DNA of 64,000 nucleotides from Halomonas binhaiensis (GCF_008329985.2 NZ_CP038437.2:4278001-4342000); one strand, 5' to 3'; counted from the first letter of the stretch, positions 20,262 to 29,760 are shown. Numbers and translations are program-made. Notes: generated by a model not told the origin, from the sequence alone.

Positions 20262-22375
20262 CCCTTCACATCCACTCGCACGACACCACTGGCACCTTCG
20301 TAACCCGTCACCACCACTTCGTAGGTCCCCGGCTCTAACTGCGTCTCGATCATGGAACCCAGCTCGGTGCTCCCGCTATCATCATCCTGAAGGCTGATGT
20401 TTTCACCTTCCAGTTGCAGCAGCGTATCCACGGAATCCGATTGAGTTTCAATGCTGATGTCACTCGTTTCTTCCACTACCAGTTGATAGGTCAGAGAGCT
20501 ACCGGGAAGCAATTGGCCATACACCGTCTCGCCGGCACGAACCTCACCGCTTGAACGGATCTCGCCATCGAATGGCTGGGTCTTCAATTGAAGAGTGAAA
20601 GCGCCGCTGCCGCCATAGCTGGATGCCTCGACCTCATAAGTGCCTGCCGCCAGCACCGCGTGAATCCGGGCATCGGTACGCCCACCGCTGTCATCGTCAC
20701 GCAGTTCGATATCAGACCCCGTCATTCCCAACAACGCATCGAATTCATTCGAGCGCATATCCAGAGTCACTTCCGTCGGTTCATCGAGGGTGAACTCGTA
20801 GTGGTTGGAGCCACTCGAGGAAAGCCTTCCTCTCACGGTTTCATCCGCTGTCAGTTCACCGCTGTCCTGCTGTTCACCATCAAAGGGAGTTACCATGGTC
20901 TCCATGCGGAACATTCCAGAAGCCATTCCATCGTAACTGCCGGCCGTGACCTGATATTCCCCAGGTTCGAGCATACTGGTGAGCTGAGAGTTGGTATTAC
21001 CACCGCCGTCATCGTCACTCAGGGAAATACCATTGCCTTCAAGATACAGCATGGTATCGAAGGCCGTTGAGGACAGCTTGATGGTCACTTCCGATGGCTG
21101 GTCCAGAGACAGCGTATAGACATTACCTTCTCCTCCACCGGCAATACCCAGAAGGCCCTGGCCTGGCGTCAGCTCGCCGCTGTTCTGTACTTCACCATCG
21201 AAAGGCGTGGTTACCAGCTCGATGTCGTACGTGCCGCTATCTTCATAGCTGGTCGCTTCAACGCGGTATTCTCCAGGCATCAGTACAGTGTCGAGCATGG
21301 AATCGGTGCTGTTGCCGGAATCATCAATGCTGATGTCTGTCTGCTCACCGCGGACATTTAGGATAGTGTCGAAATCACTCGACCTCAGGTTCAGTTTGAC
21401 CTGAGTGGGCTCAGTGATCTCCAAGGTATACTCATTGCTTGGGGAATCTTCCGTCAGAACGCCGCTGATCCGGTCGCCATTGCGCAGAGGGCCGGAATTG
21501 CGCTGGCCCCGGGAGAGGTCAGAAACCCCTAGTCCCAGGCGGAAGCCATCGCCAACACTTACCAGGCTATCTTCACACTTGGTATTGACCTGCTCCTTGG
21601 CCAGTTGTCCTGGCTTCAGATTGACTTCGTAGTCTCCTGGTTCAAGGAAGGTCTCCAACGTCTGCTGGTCATCCGCACAACGCGCGGCCTTTTCCGACAC
21701 ATTATCCCCAGTGAGAGTCAGCGCAGCGCCACGAGCACCGGATAGCGCCAGTTCAACACGACTGGCTTCCTGCAGACTGAAAGAATAGGCGGTGCTTTCC
21801 TGGCCGAGATGCCCTGCTACAACCTGGCCATCCTTCAACGCCGCAGCATCCTCCTCGCCCTCGCCAGCCGGCTCGGCTTCCGCTGGCTGCTTGCCAGGCT
21901 TCAAGGACCAAGGGCCAAAGGCTGCCATATCTCGCCCGCTTACCACCACCAGAGAACAGCTGTCAGTGGGTGAAAGCAGCAACTGCACCTGTTGATCAGA
22001 GGAAGAATGGGCATCACCAAGCCAGCCTCCCGCTTCATCGAAAACAGTGACATCCGCAGCAAAAGGTGCATCCAACTGGTAGAGCGCGCCGGACGAATCG
22101 GCATCCTTGTCTGCACAAACCCAATGGCTACCCTGGCGGGAACCATCCTTCAGGTTAACTTCGCTGGCAGAGCTCAGTTCACCTTCGATCGCTTGCCCAA
22201 GACTCACTTCAGGAGCCTCGATAAAACGTGTCGATGGGCTTTCACCGCCATCATCACAGCCGACCAGCAAGGCTCCTGCAGCAATCACCCCTACCGCCGC
22301 ACCAGAAGCTCTACCGAACTGACGTACTGCCTGGGCCATGGGGCGCCTGTCACTACGGGGGAATTCTCGGTCCAT
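20258..22375 (-). CDS. Lipoprotein with tandem PPC-like domains
   Basis: A 705-residue predicted lipoprotein: basic N-terminus, hydrophobic stretch and lipobox LLVGC with Cys40. Asp at +2 would, by the E. coli Lol rule, keep it in the inner membrane facing the periplasm. From about residue 290 to the end there are four to five repeats of about 95 residues. Each begins TPFDGE..SGEL, with strands of the EVTLDMRS..FD..L type, an acidic DDDSGG turn and an EPGEYQVTA..Y strand. They resemble bacterial pre-peptidase C-terminal (PPC) domains. No catalytic domain is seen. Overlap of its stop with the dld start (ATGA) points to a linked function, which is unknown. The first ATG has AGGAG upstream; an ATG at 22339 is an alternative. 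Confidence 0.8.
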   Translation of the reverse strand: MDREFPRSDRRPMAQAVRQFGRASGAAVGVIAAGALLVGCDDGGESPSTRFIEAPEVSLGQAIEGELSSASEVNLKDGSRQGSHWVCADKDADSSGALYQLDAPFAADVTVFDEAGGWLGDAHSSSDQQVQLLLSPTDSCSLVVVSGRDMAAFGPWSLKPGKQPAEAEPAGEGEEDAAALKDGQVVAGHLGQESTAYSFSLQEASRVELALSGARGAALTLTGDNVSEKAARCADDQQTLETFLEPGDYEVNLKPGQLAKEQVNTKCEDSLVSVGDGFRLGLGVSDLSRGQRNSGPLRNGDRISGVLTEDSPSNEYTLEITEPTQVKLNLRSSDFDTILNVRGEQTDISIDDSGNSTDSMLDTVLMPGEYRVEATSYEDSGTYDIELVTTPFDGEVQNSGELTPGQGLLGIAGGGEGNVYTLSLDQPSEVTIKLSSTAFDTMLYLEGNGISLSDDDGGGNTNSQLTSMLEPGEYQVTAGSYDGMASGMFRMETMVTPFDGEQQDSGELTADETVRGRLSSSGSNHYEFTLDEPTEVTLDMRSNEFDALLGMTGSDIELRDDDSGGRTDARIHAVLAAGTYEVEASSYGGSGAFTLQLKTQPFDGEIRSSGEVRAGETVYGQLLPGSSLTYQLVVEETSDISIETQSDSVDTLLQLEGENISLQDDDSGSTELGSMIETQLEPGTYEVVVTGYEGASGVVRVDVKG

Positions 22376-22547
22376 CTCGTCGTCACTCCTGGTTGTAGCG
22401 CATAAAGGCGCACGATAAGCAGTGTGAAAAACAACCAGTGCCCTTCACTGCCCACAACATATATCGGAGTCAGCCGTGACACCAGATAGATCTATCCAGA
22501 GGAGGTATTTCAACCGTGATACCGGAAGAATCTTCCCGATGATGGTG

Positions 22548-23228
22548 TCAATGCCTCAAGATCACCACCAGCTCACGTGGACCATGCACGCCATAGGCCA
22601 GTGTCTGCTCGATATCAGCCGTCTTGCTCGGCCCCGAGACCAATAGAGCATTGGTGGGCATACTGCCCGCCCACTCATGGTTGACCATGACATCATGGAA
22701 AGTATCTTCGATAGCCCCTGCATCGAGGATCGCAATATGCACAGGCGGCACCAGACTGAGCAAACGTGGTTCGTCTGCCGTCGGCCACAGCCATAGGCTG
22801 CCCGTCTCGGCAATAGCGCCCCGGGTCGAGGTAAGGCCAGCATCTACCTGGGAAAACAGTTCCTGCTGCCAGCTTTCGACATCTCGGGCTGCATCTACCA
22901 ATGCAATATCCGTTTTTCCATCCAGAGCCCGGCGCGCCTGTCTGGCAACCTCATGTTCATGGCCCAGGGCCAGGCGCTTGATGCCTTTCTGCTTCAACAC
23001 TTGGTACAACGTCTCGGTCCAGTCATCTGTTTCACAATGGATCACTTCTCCATGCACGGAAGTGAGCCAGCGCTCGAAGCGCTGTAAGCGTTCCTGGGGT
23101 GACCACCCTCGTTCCCTGATGACAGAAACATCGGCCTCCGGTATCACGATCCCTCTGCCATCATCGCGTTGCATGTGCTCTGCATGTCCCTTCCGCAATC
23201 GCTCCAGGATACGTTCTCTGGCCGTCAT
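22548..23228 (-). CDS. lutC: Lactate utilization protein LutC (YkgG)
   Basis: A 226-residue LUD-domain protein, the third part of the LutABC complex that oxidises L-lactate to pyruvate in the cytosol. The pattern ETGSLWLWPTADEPRLLSLVPPVHIAI (about 140-166) and the C-terminal GPSKTADIEQTLAYGVHGPRE are typical. It starts inside the lutB stop (overlap 23225-23228), so translation is probably coupled. A gap of 172 bases separates it from the lipoprotein gene. Confidence 0.93.
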   Translation of the reverse strand: MTARERILERLRKGHAEHMQRDDGRGIVIPEADVSVIRERGWSPQERLQRFERWLTSVHGEVIHCETDDWTETLYQVLKQKGIKRLALGHEHEVARQARRALDGKTDIALVDAARDVESWQQELFSQVDAGLTSTRGAIAETGSLWLWPTADEPRLLSLVPPVHIAILDAGAIEDTFHDVMVNHEWAGSMPTNALLVSGPSKTADIEQTLAYGVHGPRELVVILRH

Positions 23229-24682
23229 GCTTCGTCCTCCTGTTGCCCCTGCCGCCTGTCCTTGTGTTTAGCCCTCTGTTTGATCAGGGTATGCAAGGAC
23301 GCCTTGGCAGGCTTCGGAGCTACCCGGCATTCCGTCCAGGGACCTAGATGACTTGGCGCCAGACCACGCAACTTGCCCGCAACGATGCTGGCTCCACGCC
23401 ACGCAGCGGGGTGCGTGGCCAACCACTGCCAGCTTTTCCAGGCGGTCACTTCCTTGGCCGAGCGTTTGACACCGGCACCTGGCACATTCCCTCGCCCCTC
23501 ACCCACGGATTCACGTCGCAGGCGCACCAACAGGTCGGGGATTGGAATCTTCACCGGACACACCTCACCACAGGCGCCACACAGGCTCGAGGCAGTAGGC
23601 AGGTCCTTGGTGGCCTCCAGTCCCATCAGGTGAGGCATCAGAATGGCACCGATCGGGCCTGGGTACGTCGTACCGTAGGTATGCCCGCCCACCCGGGTAT
23701 ACACCGGACAATGGTTCATGCAGGCACCACAACGGATACAGCGCAAGGTGTCGAGCAACTCGTCATCCTGGTAGATCCGCGACCGGCCATTGTCCACCAG
23801 CACCAGGTGCACCTCTCGCGGACCATCCCGCTCATCTTCCTTGCGCGGAGAGGTGATCATGTTGAAATAGGTGGTGACATGCTGGCCTGTCGCCGAGCGC
23901 GTCAGCAAGGCATACAGAGGCGGGACATCTGAGAGATTCTCGACCACCTTCTCGATACCCGTCACGGCAATGTGAATTGGCGGTACCGTGGTCGTCATGC
24001 GGCCATTGCCTTCATTTTCCACCAGGCACAAGGTACCCGTCTCGGCCACTGCGAAATTGACGCCGGACACGCCGACATCCGCTGCCATGAAGCGCTCGCG
24101 CAACTGTGCACGGGCAGCCGCGGTCATGGCATCCACATCACGGGTAGGAGCCGTACCGGTATGCTCGTGCATGATGGTCGATATTTCATCGGTATTGAGG
24201 TGAATAGCCGGCATGATGATATGGGAAGGTGTCTGCTCATTGAGCTGCACCAGATACTCTCCCAGATCCGATTCCAGCGCATCGATACCCGCCTCTGCCA
24301 GATGGGCGTTGAGATGCATCTCCTCGGATACCATCGACTTGCCCTTGATCACTGATCGCGCGCCATTATCCTGGCAGATCCTGGTGACAATACGGCAAGC
24401 CTCCTCGCCATCTTCAGCCCAGTGCACATGAATGCCGTTGGCTTCGCACTTGGCTTCCAACTGCTCCAGCAAATCCGGCAATCTGGACAAGGCACGCAGG
24501 CGTACACTCGCCCCCAGGGTTCTCAGTGCTTCGAGATCCCAGTCCTCGAATGCCTGACGGCGCTTGTCCATCAAGCCATCCATGGCCTTGCGAAAGTTGG
24601 CCCGTATCTGGGGATTACCCAATGCATCATGAGCCTGGCGATGGAAAGCTTCAGGAGTAAACGTCTGCACTGGCTGGCTCAT
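23225..24682 (-). CDS. lutB: Lactate utilization iron-sulfur protein LutB (YkgF)
   Basis: A 485-residue protein with an N-terminal LUD domain (VIKGKSMVSEEMHLN; AETGTLCLVENEGNGR) and a C-terminal Fe-S part with CIRCGACMNHCPVY and CGACGEVCPVKIP motifs, each able to hold a 4Fe-4S cluster. It is the electron-carrying subunit of LutABC. The ATG at 24682 follows GGAGG and overlaps the lutA stop (ATGA). The frame is open five codons further upstream, but without a ribosome site. Confidence 0.94.
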   Translation of the reverse strand: MSQPVQTFTPEAFHRQAHDALGNPQIRANFRKAMDGLMDKRRQAFEDWDLEALRTLGASVRLRALSRLPDLLEQLEAKCEANGIHVHWAEDGEEACRIVTRICQDNGARSVIKGKSMVSEEMHLNAHLAEAGIDALESDLGEYLVQLNEQTPSHIIMPAIHLNTDEISTIMHEHTGTAPTRDVDAMTAAARAQLRERFMAADVGVSGVNFAVAETGTLCLVENEGNGRMTTTVPPIHIAVTGIEKVVENLSDVPPLYALLTRSATGQHVTTYFNMITSPRKEDERDGPREVHLVLVDNGRSRIYQDDELLDTLRCIRCGACMNHCPVYTRVGGHTYGTTYPGPIGAILMPHLMGLEATKDLPTASSLCGACGEVCPVKIPIPDLLVRLRRESVGEGRGNVPGAGVKRSAKEVTAWKSWQWLATHPAAWRGASIVAGKLRGLAPSHLGPWTECRVAPKPAKASLHTLIKQRAKHKDRRQGQQEDEA

Positions 24683-25434
24683 GAACACCTCCGCCACAGA
24701 TAAGAGGCAATATGCTCGCCCTGCAAGGGGCTATCGCGGTGCGCCAGGTGCCCGGCGATGTTCATCAGACAGCCACAATCGGATGTAACAAAATGCTGAG
24801 CACCAGCTTCTTCCAGTGCACGCCCCTTGTCCTCGACCATGGCAGCAGAGACCTCCGGATGACGAACCGCAAAGGTCCCGCCAAAGCCACAACACTCTGC
24901 AGCACGCTCCTGCTCGACCAGTTCCACCTGCCCTAGTCTGGCGAGCAACGCCGGGCCAGTCTCGGCCAGCCCCATCTCGCGGCGGGCACTGCATGAAGTG
25001 TGCATGGCAATCCGCTCAGGAGCGCCTCGGTCTTCCAGTTCGATATGGCAGACATGTACCAGGAACTCGGTCAACTCGAAGACCCGTGAGGCGACTTCCT
25101 GAGCCTTCCGTTCTTCGGGACAGCCAGCGAACAGCTGCGCGTAATGCAGACGCATCATGCCGCCACAGGACCCAGAGGGAACCACAATCGGCCAGGGCTC
25201 AGGAAACAGGTCAAGCTGGGCCCGAGCAACCGCACGAGCTTCATCATGATATCCCGAGGTATAAGCCGGCTGACCACAGCAGGTTTGATCTTCGGGAAAA
25301 AGCACCTCGATCCCCTGCTTCTCAAGCAGGCGGACCGCGTCCATTCCTGCTTCAGGGAAAAACATGTCAATCAGACAGGTCCCGAACAGATAAACCTTAT
25401 CCGGGCACGGAGGATAATGTCTGGTGGCCGTCAT
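24679..25434 (-). CDS. lutA: Lactate utilization protein LutA (YkgE)
   Basis: A 251-residue protein with two cysteine-rich CCG domains: VYLFGTCLIDMFFPEAG with TCCGQPAY, and HTSCSARREMG with AECCGFGGTFA. These hold the Fe-S centre of LutA/YkgE. It is the first gene of the lutABC operon, running away from the regulator at 25626. The ATG at 25434 is chosen because it gives the usual family start; the open frame to 25482 would read through the operator palindrome at 25450. A moderate AGAGG site precedes it. Confidence 0.93.
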   Translation of the reverse strand: MTATRHYPPCPDKVYLFGTCLIDMFFPEAGMDAVRLLEKQGIEVLFPEDQTCCGQPAYTSGYHDEARAVARAQLDLFPEPWPIVVPSGSCGGMMRLHYAQLFAGCPEERKAQEVASRVFELTEFLVHVCHIELEDRGAPERIAMHTSCSARREMGLAETGPALLARLGQVELVEQERAAECCGFGGTFAVRHPEVSAAMVEDKGRALEEAGAQHFVTSDCGCLMNIAGHLAHRDSPLQGEHIASYLWRRCS

Positions 25435-25449
25435 CGGCGGAACCTCTAT

Positions 25450-25466
25450 AATTGGTAATACCAATT
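25450..25466. promoter_or_regulatory. LldR-type operator at the lutA promoter
   Basis: A perfect 17-bp palindrome, AATTGGTA-A-TACCAATT, 16 bases upstream of the lutA start codon. TTGGT-N3-ACCAA symmetry is typical of FadR-subfamily GntR regulators such as LldR and PdhR. It overlaps the likely lutA core promoter (minus-strand TTGTCA and TATAGA elements flank it), so bound repressor would block transcription. Confidence 0.8.
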
Positions 25467-25625
25467 GACAATTAAAGTTCAATGCACATTAGGGGGCCAC
25501 TGGCTTCGTGTCAAACACACCGTCCTCCATCACGCCTGAATAGCGGTAATGGCAACGCAATCTCGTTACCATGTGGCTAGCGATTCAACCAACTCGGTAC
25601 TCATCCGGTACAACAGGACCTCTCC

Positions 25626-26399
25626 ATGGCCTATCAGCCCGTGCGCCAGCCTCGTCTGGCCGATGCCATCACGGAACGACTCGAAGCCCTGATTCTTGAA
25701 GGTAGCCTGACTCCTGGTCAGCGTCTGCCACCGGAACGGGAACTGGCTGAACGTTTTGGCGTTTCACGCCCTTCTCTACGCGAAGCCATACAGAAACTGG
25801 CCGCTCGCGGCCTGCTGGTCAGCCGCCAGGGCGGCGGCACCTATATCACCGAATCCCTCAACACCGGCTATAGCGACCCTCTGCTCGATATGTTGACCCG
25901 GCATGGCGAGTTTCACCTCGATCTGCTGGAGTTTCGTGACGCCATGGAAGGTTTATCCGCCTACTATGCAGCGCTGCGCTCAACGCCTGCCGACAAGGAC
26001 ACGCTGATACAGCGCTTCGAGGAGCTTGAAGCCAGCTTTCTTGGCGAGAACCCTCGCGACGAGGCCAAGGCTGATGCCGCGTTCCATCTGGCGATCGCGG
26101 AGTCAGCACATAACATTCTGCTATTGCACACCATGCGCGGCATTTTTCATCTGCTCGAACGCAGCATCGCCAACAACCTCGGGCATCTGTTCGAGAAACC
26201 CAACGCCCGCCCGACACTGATGAAGCAGCACAGAGCCCTGCTTGATGCCATTCTCGATGGGCGCCCCGAAGATGCCCAGTCCAGGGCTCATGAGCACCTG
26301 GTCTATGTCGAAGAAGGATTGCTTGATGCAGAGCGTGCGGAAACCCGGGCCCAGCGTGCGTTGCGCCGCGCCAAAGCGATGCCCCCAAGGTCACGTTGA
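25626..26399 (+). CDS. lldR: GntR/FadR-family regulator, LldR-like
   Basis: A 257-residue regulator with an N-terminal winged helix (residues about 10-75: LTPGQRLPPERELAERFGVSRPSLREAIQKLAARGLL) and a C-terminal FCD helical domain (about 95-225) with the usual Asp/His metal-site residues (EFRDAMEG, FHLAIAESAHN, HRALLDAI). Divergent from lutABC and facing a fitting operator, it is most likely the lactate-responsive repressor. PdhR is the closest alternative. dctB begins six bases after its stop. Confidence 0.85.
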   Translation: MAYQPVRQPRLADAITERLEALILEGSLTPGQRLPPERELAERFGVSRPSLREAIQKLAARGLLVSRQGGGTYITESLNTGYSDPLLDMLTRHGEFHLDLLEFRDAMEGLSAYYAALRSTPADKDTLIQRFEELEASFLGENPRDEAKADAAFHLAIAESAHNILLLHTMRGIFHLLERSIANNLGHLFEKPNARPTLMKQHRALLDAILDGRPEDAQSRAHEHLVYVEEGLLDAERAETRAQRALRRAKAMPPRSR

Positions 26400-26405
26400 A
26401 CCGTC

Positions 26406-28391
26406 ATGCTCCCATTGCCTTCTCATATCACCCGAGCCCTGTTGTGGTTGCTGATCCCGGCAGGGCTGGTGCTGTGTCTATGGCAGTCTGCCCAACTCGC
26501 ACGCGAAACAGCGCTGGAGTCTCTGCAGCGCGATGCCAGGAATGAATTGCGCCTATCCGCTGCCGGCCTGACCGGCTACCTGTCTCGTCACGAGTACCTG
26601 CCTGAGCTATTGGCCAGTCGAGAAACCGTCCAACGTTATCTCAGCGGTCCCCGCACACAGGACACGATGCCGCTCAACCAGCTGCTTGACCGCTTCCGGC
26701 GTACCACTAACGTTTCCGACATCTATCTGCTGGACAATGAAGGAACCACTTTAGCCGCCAGCAACTGGCATCGCCCTGATACTTTCATCGGCGTGAACTA
26801 CAGCTTCCGCCCCTATTACCGCGATGCCATCAATGGCAGAAACGGACGTTTCTATGGCCTGGGCGTGGTTTCCCAAGATCGTGGTTACTACTTCTCTGCC
26901 CCGGTATGGGCCGATGACCTCAATCCCGATGCATCCCCGGTAGGCGTCATGGTGGTCAAGATTCCCATCAATGAGATCGAGGCAAGTTGGAAAAACCCTG
27001 ATACCGAACTATTGGTCGTTGATCACAACGACATCGTGTTCATGGCCAGCCAACATGAATTGCGCTTGAAGGCTCTGCACCCACTGGACGAACTGCGCCG
27101 CCAGACATTACAGGACACGCGCCGATATGCCGACGAACCATTGGAGCCCATGGGCCTGACAGAAGGTGAGCATCTGAGTGACGATACCCAACTGGTCGGT
27201 TTCGATCATGGCCTCCTTGCCGGCAGCATGTACCTGAGCCTGAGCCAACCGCTGCCGCAGTTGGGCTGGTCCATGCATATCCTCAAGCCACTGACTTCTG
27301 TCACCGAAGCCCAATGGCTGGCCATGCTGCTCGGAGGCGGGCTGTATGGCATGCTGATGCTGGCAGGCGGAATCAGCTGGCAGCGTTACCGCCTGCGTCG
27401 TGAACGCGAAAAGTTCGCCGACCGTGAGCGCGCGACCCTGGCCAGGGCCAGAGATGAACTGGAACGTAATGTGGCCCGCCGCACTCAGGACCTTGTCGCC
27501 ACCAACCGCCTTTTATCCGATGAGATCGAGGAGCGCAGACGAACCGAGGCAACGCTGCGCCAGACACGCGATGAACTGGTACAGGCTGCCAAGCTTGCCG
27601 TGCTTGGCCAATTGGCTGCCGGTATCAACCATGAGCTCAACCAACCTCTCGCGGCCATCCGCGCCTATGCCGAGAATGCACGCATCTTTCTCGACCGAGA
27701 CAAGGTGGATACTGCCGATGCCAACCTCAGCCAGATCGTCGAACTCACCAAGCGCATGGCCGATATCAGCGCCCAATTACGCCAATTCTCGCGCAAGAGT
27801 GGCGACCGCCCTACCGCTGTCTCGGCACCAGCCTGCTTCGACTATGCCTTGCGTCTGTTCCAGACTCGCCTGCGTGAGCAGCATGTCAACGTGGCCCATG
27901 ACTATCCCGAGGATGAGCTTTGGGTGCTGGCCGACCTGGTCCGCCTGGAACAGGTGCTGGTCAACCTGATCGGCAACGCCCTTCAGGCCATGACAGAAAC
28001 AGACGGGCCATGCCTGACGCTAGGCATTGCCAGGGAAGGGAAACAAGTTCGCATGTGGGTGGATGACAATGGTCCCGGCATCCCGGAACAGCAGCGACAG
28101 CATATCTTCGAGCCTTTCTATACCACCAAGGCACCTGGCTCTGGCCTGGGCCTGGGCTTGTCAATCTCAGCTCGTATCATCGACGATCTCGGTGGCAGCC
28201 TGACCGTCACTACTTCTCCTCAAGGAGGGGCGCGCTTCGTCATTCTGTTGCCCGAGGCGGGTAGCGCTCCCGCCTCCCGACCGCATGCCTCCGACAGCAC
28301 CGCTTCGCCGACGGCAGGCTCGACAACAATGAATTCAACAACAATGAATTCAACACCGCCAAACTCAACAAAAGGTCAGCTCCATGAATGA
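26406..28391 (+). CDS. dctB: DctB-type sensor histidine kinase
   Basis: A 661-residue membrane kinase. The first TM helix is at about residues 12-30, followed by a periplasmic PDC/dCache sensor (about 40-295; FIGVNYSFRPYYRDA is typical of DctB), a second TM at about 305-325, a coiled linker, the H-box AAGINHELNQPLAAIRAY and a HATPase domain (LIGNALQAM, DDNGPGIPE, GSGLGLGLS). DctB senses C4-dicarboxylates in studied species; the ligand here could differ. An odd Ser/Thr/Asn-rich tail with two MNSTT-type repeats ends the protein. The start is six bases after lldR, and the end overlaps dctD by eight bases. Confidence 0.9.
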   Translation: MLPLPSHITRALLWLLIPAGLVLCLWQSAQLARETALESLQRDARNELRLSAAGLTGYLSRHEYLPELLASRETVQRYLSGPRTQDTMPLNQLLDRFRRTTNVSDIYLLDNEGTTLAASNWHRPDTFIGVNYSFRPYYRDAINGRNGRFYGLGVVSQDRGYYFSAPVWADDLNPDASPVGVMVVKIPINEIEASWKNPDTELLVVDHNDIVFMASQHELRLKALHPLDELRRQTLQDTRRYADEPLEPMGLTEGEHLSDDTQLVGFDHGLLAGSMYLSLSQPLPQLGWSMHILKPLTSVTEAQWLAMLLGGGLYGMLMLAGGISWQRYRLRREREKFADRERATLARARDELERNVARRTQDLVATNRLLSDEIEERRRTEATLRQTRDELVQAAKLAVLGQLAAGINHELNQPLAAIRAYAENARIFLDRDKVDTADANLSQIVELTKRMADISAQLRQFSRKSGDRPTAVSAPACFDYALRLFQTRLREQHVNVAHDYPEDELWVLADLVRLEQVLVNLIGNALQAMTETDGPCLTLGIAREGKQVRMWVDDNGPGIPEQQRQHIFEPFYTTKAPGSGLGLGLSISARIIDDLGGSLTVTTSPQGGARFVILLPEAGSAPASRPHASDSTASPTAGSTTMNSTTMNSTPPNSTKGQLHE

Positions 28392-29760
28392 TGCTCTACC
28401 GGTGATGATCATTGATGATGAAGAACATCTGCGCTTCACCGTTGCCCAGACGCTGGAGCTGGCCGGCTATCAACCTCTGACATACCAAAGCGCCGAGGCA
28501 GCCCTGGCTGACCTTGATCACGATTTCCCCGGCGTACTGATCAGTGACATTCGCATGCCTGGCATGGATGGCATGATGCTGCTGCGCGAGGTCCATCAAC
28601 GCGACCCGGACCTGCCCGTCGTGCTGATCACCGGTCATGGCGATATTTCTACTGCCGTCGAGGCGATGCGTCAGGGGGCCTGGGACTTTCTGGAGAAACC
28701 CTTCCCCGGAGAACGCCTGGAAGAAGTCGTGAAACGTGGTATCGACAAGCGCCGCTTGAGCCTCGAGAACCGCTATCTGAAAGCAGAGCTGGAAGCTCAG
28801 CAATCCGCACCTGGCCCTCGGCTGGTAGGACGCACCCCCGCCATTCAGCGCCTCGCCGCCATGGTGCAACGTATCAGCCAAGTGGAAACCGATGTGCTGC
28901 TGTTTGGTGAAACTGGAGCGGGCAAGGATCTCGTCGCCCGGGCGATTCATGAACGTAGTTCGCGCAGCGCCAAGCCTTTCGTCGCCATCAACTGTGGAGC
29001 CGTGCCGGAAAGCATCATCGAATCCGAACTGTTCGGCCACGAGAAAGGCGCCTTTACCGGAGCCGTAGAGCGACGCGTGGGCAAATTCGAATATGCCAAT
29101 GGCGGCACGGTCTTTCTCGATGAAATCGAGTCCATGCCACTGTCATTGCAGGTCAAGCTGCTACGAGTGCTGCAGGAACGAATGGTGGAGCGGCTTGGCA
29201 GCAATATACCGGTCCCGTTGGATATCCGCGTCATCGCCGCCACCAAGGTCGATCTCAAGCTGGCCTCCGAGGCCGGGGACTTTCGTGAGGATCTATATTA
29301 CCGGCTCAACGTGGTCACTCTGCCGATTCCTCCATTGCGCGAGAGACGCGAAGACATTCCGCTGCTGTTCCAGCACTTCGCCGCCGTGGCCGCCAGCCGC
29401 AGCGGGATGGAAGCCCCGCCGCTGGATGCCTCCGGTGTTTCTGTGCTGCTGGCCCATGACTGGCCAGGCAATGCACGAGAATTACGCAACCTGGCAGAAC
29501 GCTATGTGCTGCTGGGCGCCACCTGTGACCACCGCCTGGACAACCTGATGCAGGGTGTCGACAGCGATGGTGGCGAGCTGACGCTACCCCAGCAGGTGGA
29601 TCTCTTCGAAAAGCAGTTGATCAGCCAGGCGCTGGATCGCCACCGTGGCCATGTCATCGAGGTGTGCAGACAACTGGGAGTACCACGCAAGACGTTATAC
29701 GACAAACTGCGCAAGCACGGCCTCAAGGCGGAGCATTATCGCCATAACGCCACGCCTTGA
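28384..29760 (+). CDS. dctD: DctD-type sigma-54 response regulator
   Basis: A 458-residue NtrC-family activator: a receiver domain (residues 1-120, acidic pocket DDEE, phospho-site Asp in LISDIRMPG, Lys in EKPF), an AAA+ domain with Walker A GETGAGKD, the sigma-54 contact loop GAFTGA, Walker B GGTVFLDEIE, and a C-terminal Fis-type helix-turn-helix (about 420-450: VIEVCRQLGVPRKTLYDKLRKHG). It pairs with the DctB kinase whose gene overlaps it. A sigma-54 promoter with fitting upstream sites lies before the TAXI-TRAP genes at 36.4 kb. Its last 25 bases overlap the end of the convergent gene. Confidence 0.93.
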   Translation: MNDALPVMIIDDEEHLRFTVAQTLELAGYQPLTYQSAEAALADLDHDFPGVLISDIRMPGMDGMMLLREVHQRDPDLPVVLITGHGDISTAVEAMRQGAWDFLEKPFPGERLEEVVKRGIDKRRLSLENRYLKAELEAQQSAPGPRLVGRTPAIQRLAAMVQRISQVETDVLLFGETGAGKDLVARAIHERSSRSAKPFVAINCGAVPESIIESELFGHEKGAFTGAVERRVGKFEYANGGTVFLDEIESMPLSLQVKLLRVLQERMVERLGSNIPVPLDIRVIAATKVDLKLASEAGDFREDLYYRLNVVTLPIPPLRERREDIPLLFQHFAAVAASRSGMEAPPLDASGVSVLLAHDWPGNARELRNLAERYVLLGATCDHRLDNLMQGVDSDGGELTLPQQVDLFEKQLISQALDRHRGHVIEVCRQLGVPRKTLYDKLRKHGLKAEHYRHNATP

